From Tridacna crocea (taxonomy: Eukaryota > Mollusca > Bivalvia > Cardiida > Cardiidae), in the NCBI GenBank assembly GCA_943736015.1, contig OX031062.1, forward strand, positions 29,113,462-29,177,461: a stretch of 64,000 nucleotides of DNA, given 5' to 3'. Both the position numbers and the translations under genes were made by a program. Shown in pieces: positions 31,653-43,351 of the stretch (positions within the stretch are counted from its first letter, which is position 1; every line of letters starts with the position of its first letter). Below the pieces are notes generated by a model. It was not told the origin of the DNA. It ran no database searches and saw only the letters and a program-made list of their open reading frames with translations.

Positions 31653-32080
31653 GAGTACCGTCGCCCACGCTTCACTTTTATCCTTGAATATGCTGTTCTA
31701 TAAGTATATACATTTGCGGAGAGTATAGACCAAGATCAGCCTGCACATGTCATGTGCTGTCTGATCTTGGTCTACTGTATCCACTTCCATACATTTTATA
31801 GAGATAACGCTGAGTGCCGTCGCCCACGCTTCTTTGTTATCCTTGAATACGCGGATCTATAAATAGATTTTGAGGAGAGTAAAGACCAAGATCAGCTTGC
31901 ACATATGTGCAATCTGATCTTGTCTACTCTCTCCACTTCTACATTTTGTTAAGAAAACATTGAGTTTCGTCGCCCACGCGTCACTCCCATTCTTATATCT
32001 GTGGCTCTACTAATAAATTTTGCAGAAATTAAAGCCGGCACATAGGTGCAACTGATCTTAATCTACACTGTTCGTTTTTC
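31653..32080. repeat. Tandem array of about 155-bp units, each with a family B-type palindrome
   Basis: GTCGCCCACGC-containing starts at 31653, 31812 and 31962 give periods of 159 and 150 bases. Each unit carries ATCCTTGAATA-type text and then an inverted pair such as GACCAAGATCAGCCTGCACA with its mirror. The third unit is partly decayed. Confidence 0.8.
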
Positions 32081-32308
32081 CAACTATCTTTAATGAGCCA
32101 ATGGACTTTTTCAATCAAGAAAACGAACCAAAACAATGCATTTTCAAGTGTGGTTTTATACAATAATATTTCGCAAAATACCATAATTTTATTATATTAT
32201 TGTGAAGATCAGATACGAGACTTCATTTTCTTTGAACTCTGATCTTCGATCTACACCGGCACTGCCGCAATAGACAGTCTGGTCTTGATTTGAGATGTCC
32301 ACAAAAGG

Positions 32309-32310
<2 letters not shown>

Positions 32311-32348
<38 letters not shown>

Positions 32349-32368
32349 GTTGATTAAATGATTGATTT

Positions 32369-32410
<42 letters not shown>

Positions 32411-32480
32411 GTTTAATGTTTCAACATAATTCATTATCGACGCGGCCAGTGCACAATGCTTTTCTGGAGATTCCTTTTAC
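32311..32480 (-). repeat. (ATTG)n tract with a SINE 3'-end fragment
   Basis: About 95 bases of TGATTGATTG-type tetranucleotide. It continues into GTGTTTAATGTTTCAACATA and GGCCAGTGCACAATGCTTTT, which resemble the 3' part of the SINE at 37180 on the reverse strand. The tetranucleotide is probably the SINE tail. Confidence 0.65.
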
Positions 32481-32481
32481 C

Positions 32482-32630
32482 AAGGTCTGTATTCACCAAC
32501 CATTCTTGAGAATTTTCTTAGTCTTATTCTCCTTGATTTTCTAAATTTGTAAGTAACAGAACTTCTATATGGCTAAACCGAATGGTTTAGCCAATCAGAA
32601 GTTCTGTTACTTTCAAATATTCACATCGTC
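32482..32630. mobile_element. Family E copy, right side truncated
   Basis: ATTCACCAACCATTCTTGAG, TTAGTCTTATTCTCC, then an inner hairpin TAACAGAACTTCT / AGAAGTTCTGTTA around CCGAATGGTTTAGCC. Confidence 0.7.
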
Positions 32631-32819
32631 AAAACACAGGTCAGTGGTGGGAGAGGACTGATTCTTGTCGCAATGCCTTTTATCAATCCTTGGACGTATA
32701 TTGGCTGAGTCGGGGACCGAACAAGCGACCGCTTATTCTCAATAATAATATTAAATTTTCAAACTACAGGAAAACTCAAAGTTCTAACTACTTTGCAGGT
32801 ATTTTTGAGAAAAAATATA

Positions 32820-32932
32820 TCCTCATTGGACAGTGCAGATCCAAAATCAGACTGCATGTAGTGTGCTGTCGTATCTTGATCTACACTGTCCACAAAAGGT
32901 CATGAAGTCGCGCTTAGCCGTCCAAGGGTTAA
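32820..32932 (-). mobile_element. Family B right-end fragment
   Basis: The palindrome GGACAGTGCAGATCC...CTACACTGTCC is followed by CGCTTAGCC, GTCCAAGGG and TTAA at 32929-32932. Confidence 0.75.
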
Positions 32933-32954
32933 TATATGTACATCCTAAGCTGAA

Positions 32955-33125
32955 GGAAACTTAACCAGGGCCAGTATTCACCAACGATTCTTAAGAACGT
33001 TCTTTGTCTTATTCTCCAGAATTTTCTACATTTGTAAGTAACACAAATTCTGACTGGATAAACCATTCGGTCTGGCTAAACCATTCGGTTTAGCCAATCA
33101 GAAGTTGTGTTACCTATAAAAGATC
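32955..33125. mobile_element. Family E copy with duplicated centre
   Basis: TATTCACCAACGATTCTTAA at the left. The centre holds TAAACCATTCGGT twice (about 33060 and 33080) before GCCAATCAGAAGTTGTGTTA. Confidence 0.65.
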
Positions 33126-33447
33126 AAAGTACTGAAAGTACTGTTGGAAGGCGAGTTCAGAATATAGGCATAACATATTGAAATACATTTTCCTGTACTT
33201 AAATCGCCTCTCCTAATACAGCAAAGTCTATAGAGTTGGCAATGTTCCTGTGCAATGAAGACCAGTTTACCATCCTGAGTTTAAACAAACTTGAAGAAGG
33301 CTTGTGAAAATATGTTGAAAAAAAATTAAAACGAATGGACTTTTCTGAAACTCCTTTCCATTTCATTTGAAGGAAAAGTTTTATGTGATAGCAAAGAGTT
33401 TTAATTTGCTGTTACCCGTATATGTTTTTACCTTGGATAGAAACGTA

Positions 33448-35476
33448 GATCTAACCCTCTATTACCCCAATAATGAATTTAAAAGTTCTAGGAAGAAGAC
33501 TTGAGAAATTTTGGTCTGAAAAGGAGAATACGGTGCTAATTGACATTTTTTTCCTTTTCCTAAAATGTCTTCCATCCTATTTCATACAGGTTCCATCAAT
33601 GGTGCCAGATCAAAAACTTGCTACCTGAAAATGCATTCAATTTTGGAAAGTCTGAATTTTTTTCTTCGTGTAAAGAGTCAAGAAAGTTTCTCTTTTACAA
33701 AATTAAGTTTTTAAATGGCCTCTTTCTCAGGGTTGTTAAAACTGTACTTGATGGGGTATAGTAAAGGATTAAAGAATAGTTTTTGAAAATGCAATTAATT
33801 CTGATAGGCCTAAAACTGTAATTCTGTAATGAGATGATTAATTTCTTGAAAGTCTTTACCATTTTATTCGATGGATAATTTTATTGAGAGAGCAAAGAGT
33901 TTTTAGAAAGGTACATTTTATGGTATAGAAACTGAGATTCAGCCTTTTAGATCACAATACTGACTTTCAACAATGATGAAGAAGAGGCTTTTCAAAGCAT
34001 TGTAGGAAAAGTAGCAAATAATGATAATCAACCTTTTGTTTGACTTTCCTACAATGTTTTCCATCTAAGTAACCCTTTACAAAACCCTTCAGAAAATAAC
34101 AAAAAATTAGGACCGTCTACATTAAAGCATTTAAAGCAGATAATAAGATAAGAGCAGTTGAAAATGTGCCGTTTGGCTGGGAAAAAGTACAAAACATAGT
34201 GGTAAAAAGAGAAAATACTAGTGACTAGCGTTTTTTCCTTTTCCAAAAGTATTTTGAAACTTTTTTTCCCTTGAGGTTGTCAAGATTTCAGTGTCGTTCA
34301 GTTAAAAGGCTTTTTTTAAAATTTGTTTACCATTTTATTTGAAATATACTTTATCAAGACTGAAAAAGACTTTCAAAACAAACGACTTTCAATGTTCAAA
34401 ACGGAGATTTAACATTTAGATTACAATACATGTGCTGGGTTTTAATGACCTTAAAGAATGGGGCTTTTTAGAAAGGGAAGGGTATTTTGAAAGCATGCAG
34501 GAACATGAGAAAATACTGGCAACGAACATTTTCTCCGTTTTGCGCAATGTTTACCATCCTATCAAGAATAACCAACCAACATCATTTGACGGTTGACTTC
34601 TTAGGTCCTATAAGGAACGTCAGAAGGTGTTCTTCGTTTATACGATTCTTGTAATCTATGACTCTGTTAACCATTATACTAGAGTGCTGGATTGATGAAA
34701 ATGGCATTTTACATCTCGGGAAAAATGCTTGATTATTGCAACCTCACCCTGGGTTATTACAATATAGCTAATCCGACATAAGACTGCATATTCTGTGCAG
34801 ACTATAGAATCGTCTGCCTAGTCTTCAAAAGAGACAGGCGTAATAAACGTTTTATGAGTTCATTGACATTAACGCTTGTCTTTCATTAATCCCGCGTAAC
34901 TGGAATTTACGTTCAGCTTGTCGGCAAACATGAAAGCAAAATGATTGCCAACTTGTCAATATTGAGATACACCCTATTCCTTTGTTCGACAAAAATATAC
35001 AAAGATACAGGCCCTTGGTCCGTGTTCTTAGAAAATCATGAACACGTCCGATGCACTCTAGGACAGTGGGATTCTCCCTGTTAAGTTAATTTTATCATTG
35101 TGTTATTCAGTTTTGGAAAAAAAGTGTATAGTTGAAGGAAATTATTTTAAGAAAATTAATGGGAATATATAAGGTAAAGATTTCAGTTCTAATAATGACG
35201 GAGGTACATGTAAGTGATTATGATAACAAATCATTGCGATAAGCGTTTATTCTTTACCTGACAAAGAAATTTCAGAATAAGTTGAATTTGAAAGCACTGA
35301 TTCATATAGATGACAAATTCAGGGTGGCCCAAATTAGCGACAAAATTTGTTCTTGATAGGATAGAAACATTGTGGTAAAATGAAAAAAAAATCCGATTTC
35401 CGATTGTAATTTCCCCTCTCCTCTCGATGTTTTTAAAAGCTTGATTTTCAGAGTCGTTTCAAGGTAAAGAGTTAAA
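33448..35476. repeat. Cluster of strongly decayed family A copies
   Basis: At least five remnants can be traced: about 33448-33690 (+), 33950-34065 (+), 34066-34312 (-, centre TACTAGTGACTAGCG), 34410-34560 (+) and 35255-35476 (-). Each keeps the order end, arms, TTTTCTCC-type stem and end, but with many changes, so this looks like an older layer of the family. Confidence 0.55.
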
Positions 35477-35479
35477 TAT

Positions 35480-36384
35480 GTATGAATAATTGCTGAATGT
35501 TAAGCAACTTGACGACCAAAAGAAAAGGTTAAAATTCTTTGAATGTTAAAACGGTTACAGATCATGTTATTGTCATTTTTGACGCAGTAAAATCCGATCA
35601 TACTCGTATATAAGGAAAGAAGTGATCAGCCTGGAACCCAGGCTATACATCGGTACATCATACTGACCAGAACTACTTCGAAATGACACATCTATTGTGA
35701 TTTAAACTGATTTACCTTTTTCTTTTCATGGGTCTCCGGAATCAAAACTCGGCCACGCCGATGCGTAACAATAACCTAGTCATTAATCATAAAGTCAAGC
35801 ACAACTTTGATAAAAGAAAAATATTTCTTTGAAAGAGAAAACTTTGTTTAAACACTTGATTCAAAGGAATTTATTTCAATTTTACTTCTCACAAAGACAG
35901 AATAAGGTTGCCAACAGAGGAAAGGGGTCTATCAGCGGTACGTCATTCAAAGAAGCTATCCGATTGGTTAGTTCTGGGATAGTAAATTTACATGTACGAT
36001 CCCACTGGTTAGTTGTTTGTGCGTTGTGAAGTGGAAGTAGGTCCGAATGACGTCATGTTAGTAGCTTTCGATTGGCTTATAATAGCTATGGTTTATTTGT
36101 TGCTGTAGCAACGTGATGATATCAATGAACTGATCCAAAGTATTTTACATTTGTCAAAAACGATGCTTTTTACGAATTCGATTTCATTCCTTCTAGAAAC
36201 TTGAAGTTTTTTCCTGCTGTTCTGATTAAATTTACAATGGTCTCGACACTATTTTGTTCTAATGTAGTCGAGGAAGTATCGAACTATTTGAAAGGCGTTT
36301 TGATAATGCTGTTCAGAGGCATTTTCAGCAAGCTGCCGAGCGTTGACAAATGAAGGCGAGAATGAAAATCTCGCCTTCCAAAAA
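35480..36384. other. Intergenic, nothing recognised
   Basis: Mixed sequence with no supported gene; a short E-type remnant begins at its right edge. Confidence 0.45.
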
Positions 36385-36445
36385 CCTTGAAGAATAAGGT
36401 GAAGAACATTCTCAAGAATGGTTGGTGATTATGGGCCCAGATCTT
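36385..36445. mobile_element. Family E end fragment
   Basis: GAAGAATAAGGTGAAGAA then CATTCTCAAGAATGGTTGGT and GATTATGGGCCC, the mirror end of family E. Confidence 0.6.
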
Positions 36446-37170
36446 TGCTGGTCAGCATTGTGAATGGACAATCTGCTTGCTAAGGTTGCAAGCATGAGAT
36501 AACCCGTTCATTCTGAAAATGTTTACCTAACGACCTCTCCACTAGGGTCATATCCCTTACACAGCTCTACATCCTTTGTCCCTCACAGCTTCACCCTCGC
36601 TAACAATAAACGACCAACAGCCGAATACTGTTTTAAACTTACAGCTTTTGCATATACACCAGTTTGCTCTACGGTTTCGTTCTACTACTTATTGATACCA
36701 TTTTAAAGTATGGATATTACTGATAAGATCTGACAATGTATTACCCTAAAGTTGTCAAAGTTGCAAAATTACAGAAAAGAATATTGGTATATTGTTAAAC
36801 TTATGTAAAAGATTAATAGGTACTGTTATTTAAGATGAGTGTGTACTACTGATCAGAATCGTCACATATATTTAACGTCCTAATGCTGTTATGCGGGAAA
36901 TATATATCTGTGGCATATCATTAAACTACTAACTAGTAAAGGACTGTTACAAGGTATAGGATTTCTATCCCATACAAAGCACTGACAACTGGTTTGAGAT
37001 TTCAAACCATTGTAATAATTCAATGACGACCGATTACAGTGCTGACAGCACTTTGATTATTATAGCCCGCGATATACCTGCATGTTTATCGGGTTCACGA
37101 AACATTGGATTTTTCAATAGGTTTCGATTGACATTCAAGATAAAGTGCTTTGCATAAAGAGTCCATGCAC
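36446..37170. other. Intergenic, nothing recognised
   Basis: No gene or repeat recognised. Confidence 0.45.
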
Positions 37171-37179
37171 AGCTAATTA

Positions 37180-37385
37180 CCATTCAAGTTATTCATAGAA
37201 ATATCACTTATGCTTATTTCGATTATGGGTATGTGGGAAAGCAGCCAGTTACTTGGAAAGAAAGATGTGCAGAATACTGGTAAATGAAACTCCAGGAAAG
37301 CATGGATAGGTGCACTGGTCGCTGTGATATAGCTGAAATAGTGTTGAAAACGGCGTAAAACACCATACAGTCGATCAATCAATCA
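37180..37385 (-). mobile_element. SINE 3' part (same family as 51949 and 56388)
   Basis: On the reverse strand it carries the shared body AGTGCACCTATCCATG (inverse order) and a tail of GATTGATTGATC repeats. The tRNA-like head is missing. Confidence 0.65.
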
Positions 37386-37466
37386 CTTATCCACTATAAA
37401 TGAGACCGGGTGGAAATAATGCAGGAAAGCCTGTTTAATATGAGCTAGGCTCTGGTAAAAGGCGGC

Positions 37467-37739
37467 TTAACCCTTTACCAAACAGTCCCTGGTTTTTTAC
37501 GACCCTTCTGAAAACATTGTGGGAAAAGGAAAAAATGCTGGTCACCAGCATTTTCTCCTTTTTCCACAACGTTTTCTACTCTGCCATAAAAGTCAAGTTT
37601 CAATGTTCGAGCCACATTTATTTTGTCGTCTGCAATTGTATTGGTCAATTTTCTGTATGCACTAGGACCAATCTAGATAGCGACTAAGTCGATTGCTAAA
37701 GAAACGTGTCTGACATTGTGTCGTATGGCAAAGAGTTAA
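37467..37739 (+). mobile_element. Family A copy interrupted by a 65-bp insert
   Basis: TTAA at both ends. Between GTCGTCTGCAA and the right end sits about 65 bp (37641-37706) that is the inverted copy of 37785-37850, part of the neighbouring family C element. Confidence 0.78.
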
Positions 37740-37769
37740 CTCATCTGATCTGATAATTGTGGATCCACA

Positions 37770-37905
37770 GCAGCATCTTTTCTTTAGCAACCGACTTAGT
37801 CGCCATGTAGATTGGTCCTAGTGCATACAGAAAATTGACCAATACTGAAACGTTTTGGCACAGGTCAGCCTGCGCGGACTGGCAGATGCAGATACAGCCC
37901 CTTTT
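37770..37905. mobile_element. Family C repeat
   Basis: TAGATTGGTCCTAGTGCATA, CAGAAAATTGACCAATACTG and GGTCAGCCTGCGCGGACTG; the second palindrome arm is reduced. Its left flank is repeated inversely inside the preceding family A copy. Confidence 0.65.
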
Positions 37906-38057
37906 GACGAAACGTGCCTCATGTATACTACTCAAAATTTGCTGGGGATCAACATAAAAGATTCATCCTAAACATATATGTGGCATGTATCATGTATGGT
38001 TTTATAATATGTTACATTGCCACACTGATCAATGAAATGACCATGGGAAATGGATCT

Positions 38058-38282
38058 TTAAGCCTTTACGTCTTAATACCGACTGTTAAAGACACTGAGA
38101 AAGAAGCCTTTGGAAAACATTGTTGGAAAAGGAGAAAATGCTGGATACCAGCATTTTCTCCTTTTCGAACAATGTTTTCTACCCTATTACAGACAGCACA
38201 GTGCACGTGGCATTTAGGTTTTTGTCAGCAAATGCTTTCAACTTTGACAGATCTAGAATTCTACAGTATAGTAAAGTGTTTA
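38058..38282 (+). mobile_element. Family A MITE copy
   Basis: Left TTAA 38058-38061; palindrome centre GCTGGATACCAGC; right end decayed to AGTAAAGTG. Confidence 0.75.
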
Positions 38283-38439
38283 TGCAAAACTGTTGTAACT
38301 TATAAACGCATACAGAAATATGTAAGTGATCCCTATCAAAGTTTGAGTAGTATATTTTTCATTTGATATTTCCCAGTTCGGAGTAAAACCGGCTCAAGTT
38401 TTTTTCTCAGATATTCAAGAGTTTTGACTACGCATCGCA

Positions 38440-38560
38440 TTTTGTTTCCTTTTCCCGCAACGTTTTCTTTCCTTTAAAAGACAAATCCAACCGTTAAAGA
38501 CATAATTGCTTGTTGTCTGCTATGGATTTTAACATGGACGGGTCAAAAATTTGTTACCAT
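38440..38560 (+). mobile_element. Family A right-half remnant
   Basis: TTGTTTCCTTTTCCCGCAAC, GTTTTCTTTCC, TTGTTGTCTGC; the left half is absent. Confidence 0.5.
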
Positions 38561-38626
38561 GTTTTCAAAAATTGAATTTCTGTGAAAAGGAAACTTATTT
38601 ATGGACGAATCGATGAATGGACAAAC

Positions 38627-38660
38627 TGATTGATTGATTCATTCATTCATTCATTCAATC
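38627..38660. repeat. (ATTC)n microsatellite
   Basis: GATTGATTCATTCATTCATT-type tract. Confidence 0.85.
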
Positions 38661-38822
38661 TAGGCTATGCCTCTACTATTGCTTGCAAAAAAACACTCTC
38701 CGTAACGAAAACAAAAGCACGCAGAAACACTCTGGATGATAGAGAAAGGAATGTTTTCAAAACATACAAATATTACACATGTTCTCTAAATATAAACGTC
38801 TTTGTCAAAATAACCTTGCTTA

Positions 38823-39034
38823 TTAACCCTTATCCTACCAAATAATTAAATTTTAATTTTCAACACGAGAGTGAAAATCTTAATATTGCTGTTTCAAAGT
38901 TATGTTTTCGGGAATAATATCCCCTTACCGGACAGTGTAGATCCAAGATCAGACCGCACGTTCTGTGCGGTCTGATCTTGATCTACACTGTCCGCAAAAG
39001 GTCAATTAGTCGAGCTTAGCCGCCTAAGGGTTAA
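38823..39034 (-). mobile_element. Family B MITE, full copy
   Basis: TTAA at 38823-38826 and 39031-39034, ends CCCTTATCC and CTAAGGG, palindrome GATCAGACCGCACG with its mirror between GGACAGTGTAG and CTACACTGTCC. Confidence 0.85.
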
Positions 39035-39254
39035 AGAAAGAATGTCGGTAAATAGTAAGATAGTTGAACTGTAAAAGGACCAATTATTATAACCGTTTCA
39101 ATGTACCCTTTTCCTGTATCTACGTGTAGCGGACCTTACTGTTCTTGTCTCTAAGAGAAGATTGAGATCAGCTCAACCATCCGTGCAGTCTGATCTTAGT
39201 CCACCCAATGTCGAGTTATAATTGTCAGCTCGTCATCTATAGATGGACCATTCT

Positions 39255-39386
39255 GTGGTTGAGTGGAAAAGAATGTTGGACATGGGGGAAAATGCTGGTT
39301 ACCAGTATCTTCTCCTTTTCCCACAATGTTTTCAAAAGCCTTCCTTCTTGGGCTGAATAAGACTCAGGATTGTTTGTTTTGGTTGA
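39255..39386 (-). mobile_element. Family A copy, left part lost
   Basis: Palindrome centre GCTGGTTACCAGT and the right half ending GATTGTTTGTTTTGGTTGA; it abuts the next copy. Confidence 0.7.
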
Positions 39387-39611
39387 CCCTTTCCCAAACA
39401 ATCCCTGGTTTTCATTACTCTGAATAAGAAGCTTTTTGAAAACATTGTGGGAAAAGGAGAAAATGCTGGTAACCAGCATTTTCTCCGTTTCCCACAATGT
39501 TTTCTACCCTATCATATAGAAAAGTCATCTTTTTAGCATCTATTAATTTGTCATCTGCAAAATGCTTTCAGTTTGGTCTGGTCCAAAATATGCCGTTTTG
39601 GAAAGGGCTAA
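39383..39611 (+). mobile_element. Family A MITE copy
   Basis: Both TTAA sites have one change (TTGA and CTAA). Palindrome centred on GCTGGTAACCAGC. It shares its left border with the previous copy. Confidence 0.8.
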
Positions 39612-40034
39612 AGGTTGCGTATTTTGGTGTGAAAATTGAGCAGTCAGCTGTGTAATTGTGCGGAAACATGGGAACTTTCCAACATTTTTTTTATTAATTC
39701 ACCACATTGAAATATGAAGTATCATCCCAACAAACGCGAATTCAAGACTCCACGATAAAAGTTTAGGTCCGTCTAAATATGAAGCTGATGATTGGCTGTA
39801 TTGTGTTTAATCACCGTTTTCAACTTTTCACTGTGGCCATTACACTTATCCATACCTTGCAATTAGCAGTACTCCGACCAAGACTCTTCCCAAGCCACTA
39901 GCTTCTTTCCCACATAGCAATCGTCGAATCAATGATCAACTGTGAGAGAGAAATGAATCCTGTTGCATTGATTATCATTAACTCTAGGACAGAAATTCGC
40001 CGAGCGTGGGATTCCAACATTTAACCCCCTGTTC

Positions 40035-40242
40035 CTAACTCTAAGGCTGCTAAGCGCAACCAACTGACCTTTGATGGACAGCTTAGATCAAGATCAGACT
40101 GCACATAACGTGCAGTCTGATCTTTGATCTACACTGTTCGATTAGGAGGTATCTTTCCTACAATAATACTTTTCAAACACCAATATTTTGGTTTTTTACT
40201 ATCGGTAGTTCCAGTACTTTTATTTGGCAGGGTAGGGGTTAA
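40035..40242 (+). mobile_element. Family B MITE copy
   Basis: CTAA/TTAA borders, CTAAGGCTGCTAAGCGC, palindrome GATCAAGATCAGACTGCACA with its mirror, and right end GGTAGGGG. Confidence 0.8.
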
Positions 40243-40249
40243 GTCCTGT

Positions 40250-41050
40250 GCGCTATCGACTGTGCTACCGGGCTAGGCTCGTCTCATATTGGTGTGGCTT
40301 GAACAAAAAAAAATGAGATTTGTCTTGTAAGGAGAAAAGGCATTCAGATTAAAGGTGACAATACTACTAATCAGCAATTCCTTATTTTCTTTTCTTTTAT
40401 TACGTTTTCGCGATTTTTTGGTCTATTTATTACTGTTATTTTGTAAACGGCTAGGTGTATACGGTCATGATTTTTTGCATGATCTAAATCTGTAGTACAA
40501 GAAGAAAATTTTGACGCACAACATCAATGACGCCTCAAATCAGTTGCTTCTGAAATAAGGCACATTAGAGCATATCAAATTGTCCAAAGTAAATTTATGC
40601 AGAATTCGGTGAGAAATGAACTGAGAATTCCTAAACTATCTTTAGAATACAACTAAAAACTTAAAAAAGAAAGAGGCAGCAATAGTAAGACACAATGGTA
40701 GCCTTTCTTTGGCGAAATTTACCATAATTTCAATTGGATCTATGCACCAAAGCAGTTATCACTCGGCAAACAACACAAGAAAATATCATTAAATCTAGGT
40801 TGTACATTACCAAATTGATATCAAAATCAGGGTATGAAATGAACCAAATTGGATACGAAATGATAAAAGTGAGTACAAAATGGCCAAAATAACAAGTATA
40901 GGTACATTAGGTACGAAATGACCAGAGTTGTACGAAATGGTCTTATTACGAAATGACTGGAAGCCAAGTAAACAATATGGCTGCCTCCGTAGGTACTTTT
41001 CTAAGGCGAATAAAACTATAGTGCCGCCGCTCATGCGGCGCCACAGTTAT
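40250..41050. other. Intergenic, nothing recognised
   Basis: AT-rich. The words ACGAAATGACC and ACGAAATGGTC recur near 40910-40960, and TCATTTCGTAACTAGG near 14520 is similar in reverse, hinting at a decayed shared element. No gene is supported. Confidence 0.35.
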
Positions 41051-41056
41051 ACCTGT

Positions 41057-41260
41057 TTAATTCATTACTACACAATCCCTACTTTTGACGACTCTGAGAA
41101 AAGAGCCTTTACAAACATCGTGGGGAAAGGAGAAAATGCTGGCTCTCCTTTTCCCACAATCTTTTCTACCCTTCACAAATCAAATTTCAAATTTTCAGTC
41201 ACTCTTGTTTTGTCGACTGAAAATGCTTTCGATTTCGACCAATCTAAAATATTAAATACA
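41057..41260 (+). mobile_element. Family A copy with shortened palindrome arm, right end lost
   Basis: Left TTAA 41057-41060. AAAATGCTGG joins directly to CTCTCCTTTTCCCACAAT. The right end is replaced after ATCTAAAATAT. Confidence 0.75.
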
Positions 41261-41289
41261 ATTGAGCCCTGCTGTGTGAATTGTAGGTT

Positions 41290-41410
41290 CTATGTATCAG
41301 CAAAAAATGTTGATTTATGACAGCCTGTGCAGTCTGCGAAGGCTGACATGAGTCTATACTTTTTGCTGTTGGTCAGTTTTCTGCTTGTCAAAGAACCACA
41401 CTACCTCATG
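41290..41410. mobile_element. Family C palindromic repeat
   Basis: TTATGACAGCCTGTGCAG pairs with GAAGGCTGACATGA. The flanks CAGCAAAAAATG and CTTTTTGCTGTTGGTCAG mirror one another. Confidence 0.72.
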
Positions 41411-41497
41411 ACTCAGTCAGCTTTTACACAAAATGTATTTTAATGGTCCAAACTTAGGTGATGACTTGCTGAGTGAAATGTGCATCACGGAGATGCA

Positions 41498-41711
41498 CTA
41501 ACCCCTAGGCAGCTAAAGTACAACTCGCTGATCTTTTGCGGACAGCGTAGATCAAGATCAGACTGTACAGAACGTGCAGTCTGATCTTGGATCTACACTG
41601 TCCGACAAGGCGATGTCATTCCCCGAAAACATGCTTTTGAAATAACAAGATTTGGACTTTTACAATCGAATTGAAAATTTCGTTTTAGTTATTTCGCAGG
41701 ATATGGGTTAT
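41498..41711 (+). mobile_element. Family B MITE copy
   Basis: Borders CTAA and TTAT (decayed TTAA), CCCCTAGGCAGCTAAAG, palindrome GATCAAGATCAGACTGTACA with its mirror, right end ATATGGG. Confidence 0.8.
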
Positions 41712-42002
41712 ACGACCATTTGTCGGAGTGCGGGTCGAATTTATTCTCCTTTGCAAGTAATCAAACTTCGGACAATGCCGTATTGAAGAGAGTAAAATTG
41801 GCTGGAAGACATAAAATTGTTTCAAATGAAAAATATTGTGACCTTCCCAGGTCACGATGCCCCCCAAATCAAAAATGTCATTTTTTCTATACCCTGCATT
41901 ATGGTCACTTCGGTTGTCAAATGCAAAAAGAGGATACGAAGATAAGGCTGCATGTCAGTGCAGTCTGATCCCATTCTGCTCCCTTCTATACCCAGTCACT
42001 TG

Positions 42003-42222
42003 TTGAACCCATTATCTTACAACAGAAAATGTAGGCTTGTTGAAGTTGAAAGCGTTTGCAGATGACAATTCAAATTCACAAATAATGGAGTTTGTCTTTA
42101 ATAGGATAGAAAATATTGTAGAAAAGGAGAAACTGCTGGCATACCATTATTTCTCTATTTCTCACGGTGTTTACAAGAGAGTTTTCTCTCGGGGGTCGTT
42201 AAAACTCAGGTAAAGAGTGTTG
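42003..42222 (-). mobile_element. Degenerate family A copy
   Basis: GAAAGCGTTTGCAGATGACA, GGATAGAAAATATTGTAG and CAGGTAAAGAGTG are recognisable; the arms have drifted. Confidence 0.62.
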
Positions 42223-42234
42223 TAGAAACTGGGA

Positions 42235-42268
42235 AGAAAGGAAGAAAGAAAAAAAAGAAAGGAAGGAA

Positions 42269-42329
<61 letters not shown>
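42235..42329. repeat. (GAAA)n microsatellite
   Basis: About 95 bases of GAAA/GGAA tetranucleotides. Confidence 0.95.
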
Positions 42330-42394
42330 TAAGAATCATTTCTAGTAACGAGGTAGATCCAAAATAGGCAAAAAAGCATGCTTTATATTACCAC

Positions 42395-42425
42395 AGACAG
42401 ACAGACACACAGACAGACACACAGA
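42395..42425. repeat. CAGA/CACA short tandem tract
   Basis: CAGACAGACAGACACACAGA repeated. Confidence 0.85.
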
Positions 42426-42547
42426 TTTCAAAGCCCAACATACCTGTCAAATCACCTCTACATTTGCCACTGTACAGTGAGAGTGAGACGACAGTATACA
42501 GTTCTGTCATGACGGACTACAAATTTAACGTCGACTATTCCAACCCC

Positions 42548-42923
42548 TTAACGCTGTACCAGACGACAAAATTCAAGCCTTGGCCAAATTGAAAGCACTT
42601 TCAGACGATAAATCGAATTCGCAAGATCTGTTTGCAACAGGTTAGAAAACATTGTGGGAAAAAAGAAAATGTTGGTTACCAGCATTTTCTCCTTATCCCA
42701 CAATGTTTTCTACTTTTCCAAACTCAAGTTGCAAATTTTGTAAACTTGCAGACGATAAATCAAATTCGCTAGACATGTTTAGATTTGTCTCCGACAGGTT
42801 AGAAAACATTGTGGGAAAAGGAGAAAATGCTGGATACCAGCATTTTCTCCTTTTCCCACAATGTTTTTAAAAGTCCTCTTTCCAAGGGTCGATATAGATC
42901 GGTATTGTCTGATAAAGGGTTAA
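42548..42923 (-). mobile_element. Family A double element with two palindromes
   Basis: One TTAA pair (42548-42551, 42920-42923) encloses two complete palindromes, at about 42644-42712 and 42798-42866. Both are preceded by the same GACGATAAATCxAATTCGC text. It is either an internal duplication or one copy inserted into, and merged with, another. Confidence 0.82.
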
Positions 42924-43121
42924 CTCTATGGTATTTTTGAATACAAAGGACTTTTTCATCGACAGAAAAATCCCACTATAATTTTTCACTCACTGTTCAG
43001 GCAAACACTTAAATCCAATATCAGACACTGCTGATCGATAAAAGAGATCGGACTTCGTGATTTGTGCAGTATGATCTAGATCTATCTACACTGACAAAAG
43101 ATGTATGTACGTTCCACTATT

Positions 43122-43351
43122 TTAACTCATTACCAAACAACAAATTTATAGAGAGCTCAAAAATTGAAAGCATTTGCAGATGACAAAATAAATGTGACTG
43201 AAAAATCGAAATTTGATTTGGGAAGGGTAGAAAACATTGTGGGAGAAGTAGAAAATGCTGATGACCAGCATTTTCTCCTTCCCCAACAATGTTTTCGAAA
43301 GGCTTCTATCACAGGGTCGTCAAAAGAAGTCACTGTTTCGTAAAGGGTTAA
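43122..43351 (-). mobile_element. Family A MITE, full copy
   Basis: TTAA at both ends (43122-43125, 43348-43351); palindrome centre GCTGATGACCAGC. Confidence 0.85.

Noticed and set aside
42548-42923. CRISPR-like array from regularly repeated palindromes
   Set aside because: Eukaryotic spliced genes surround it, spacing is irregular, and the repeats are MITEs with TTAA borders.
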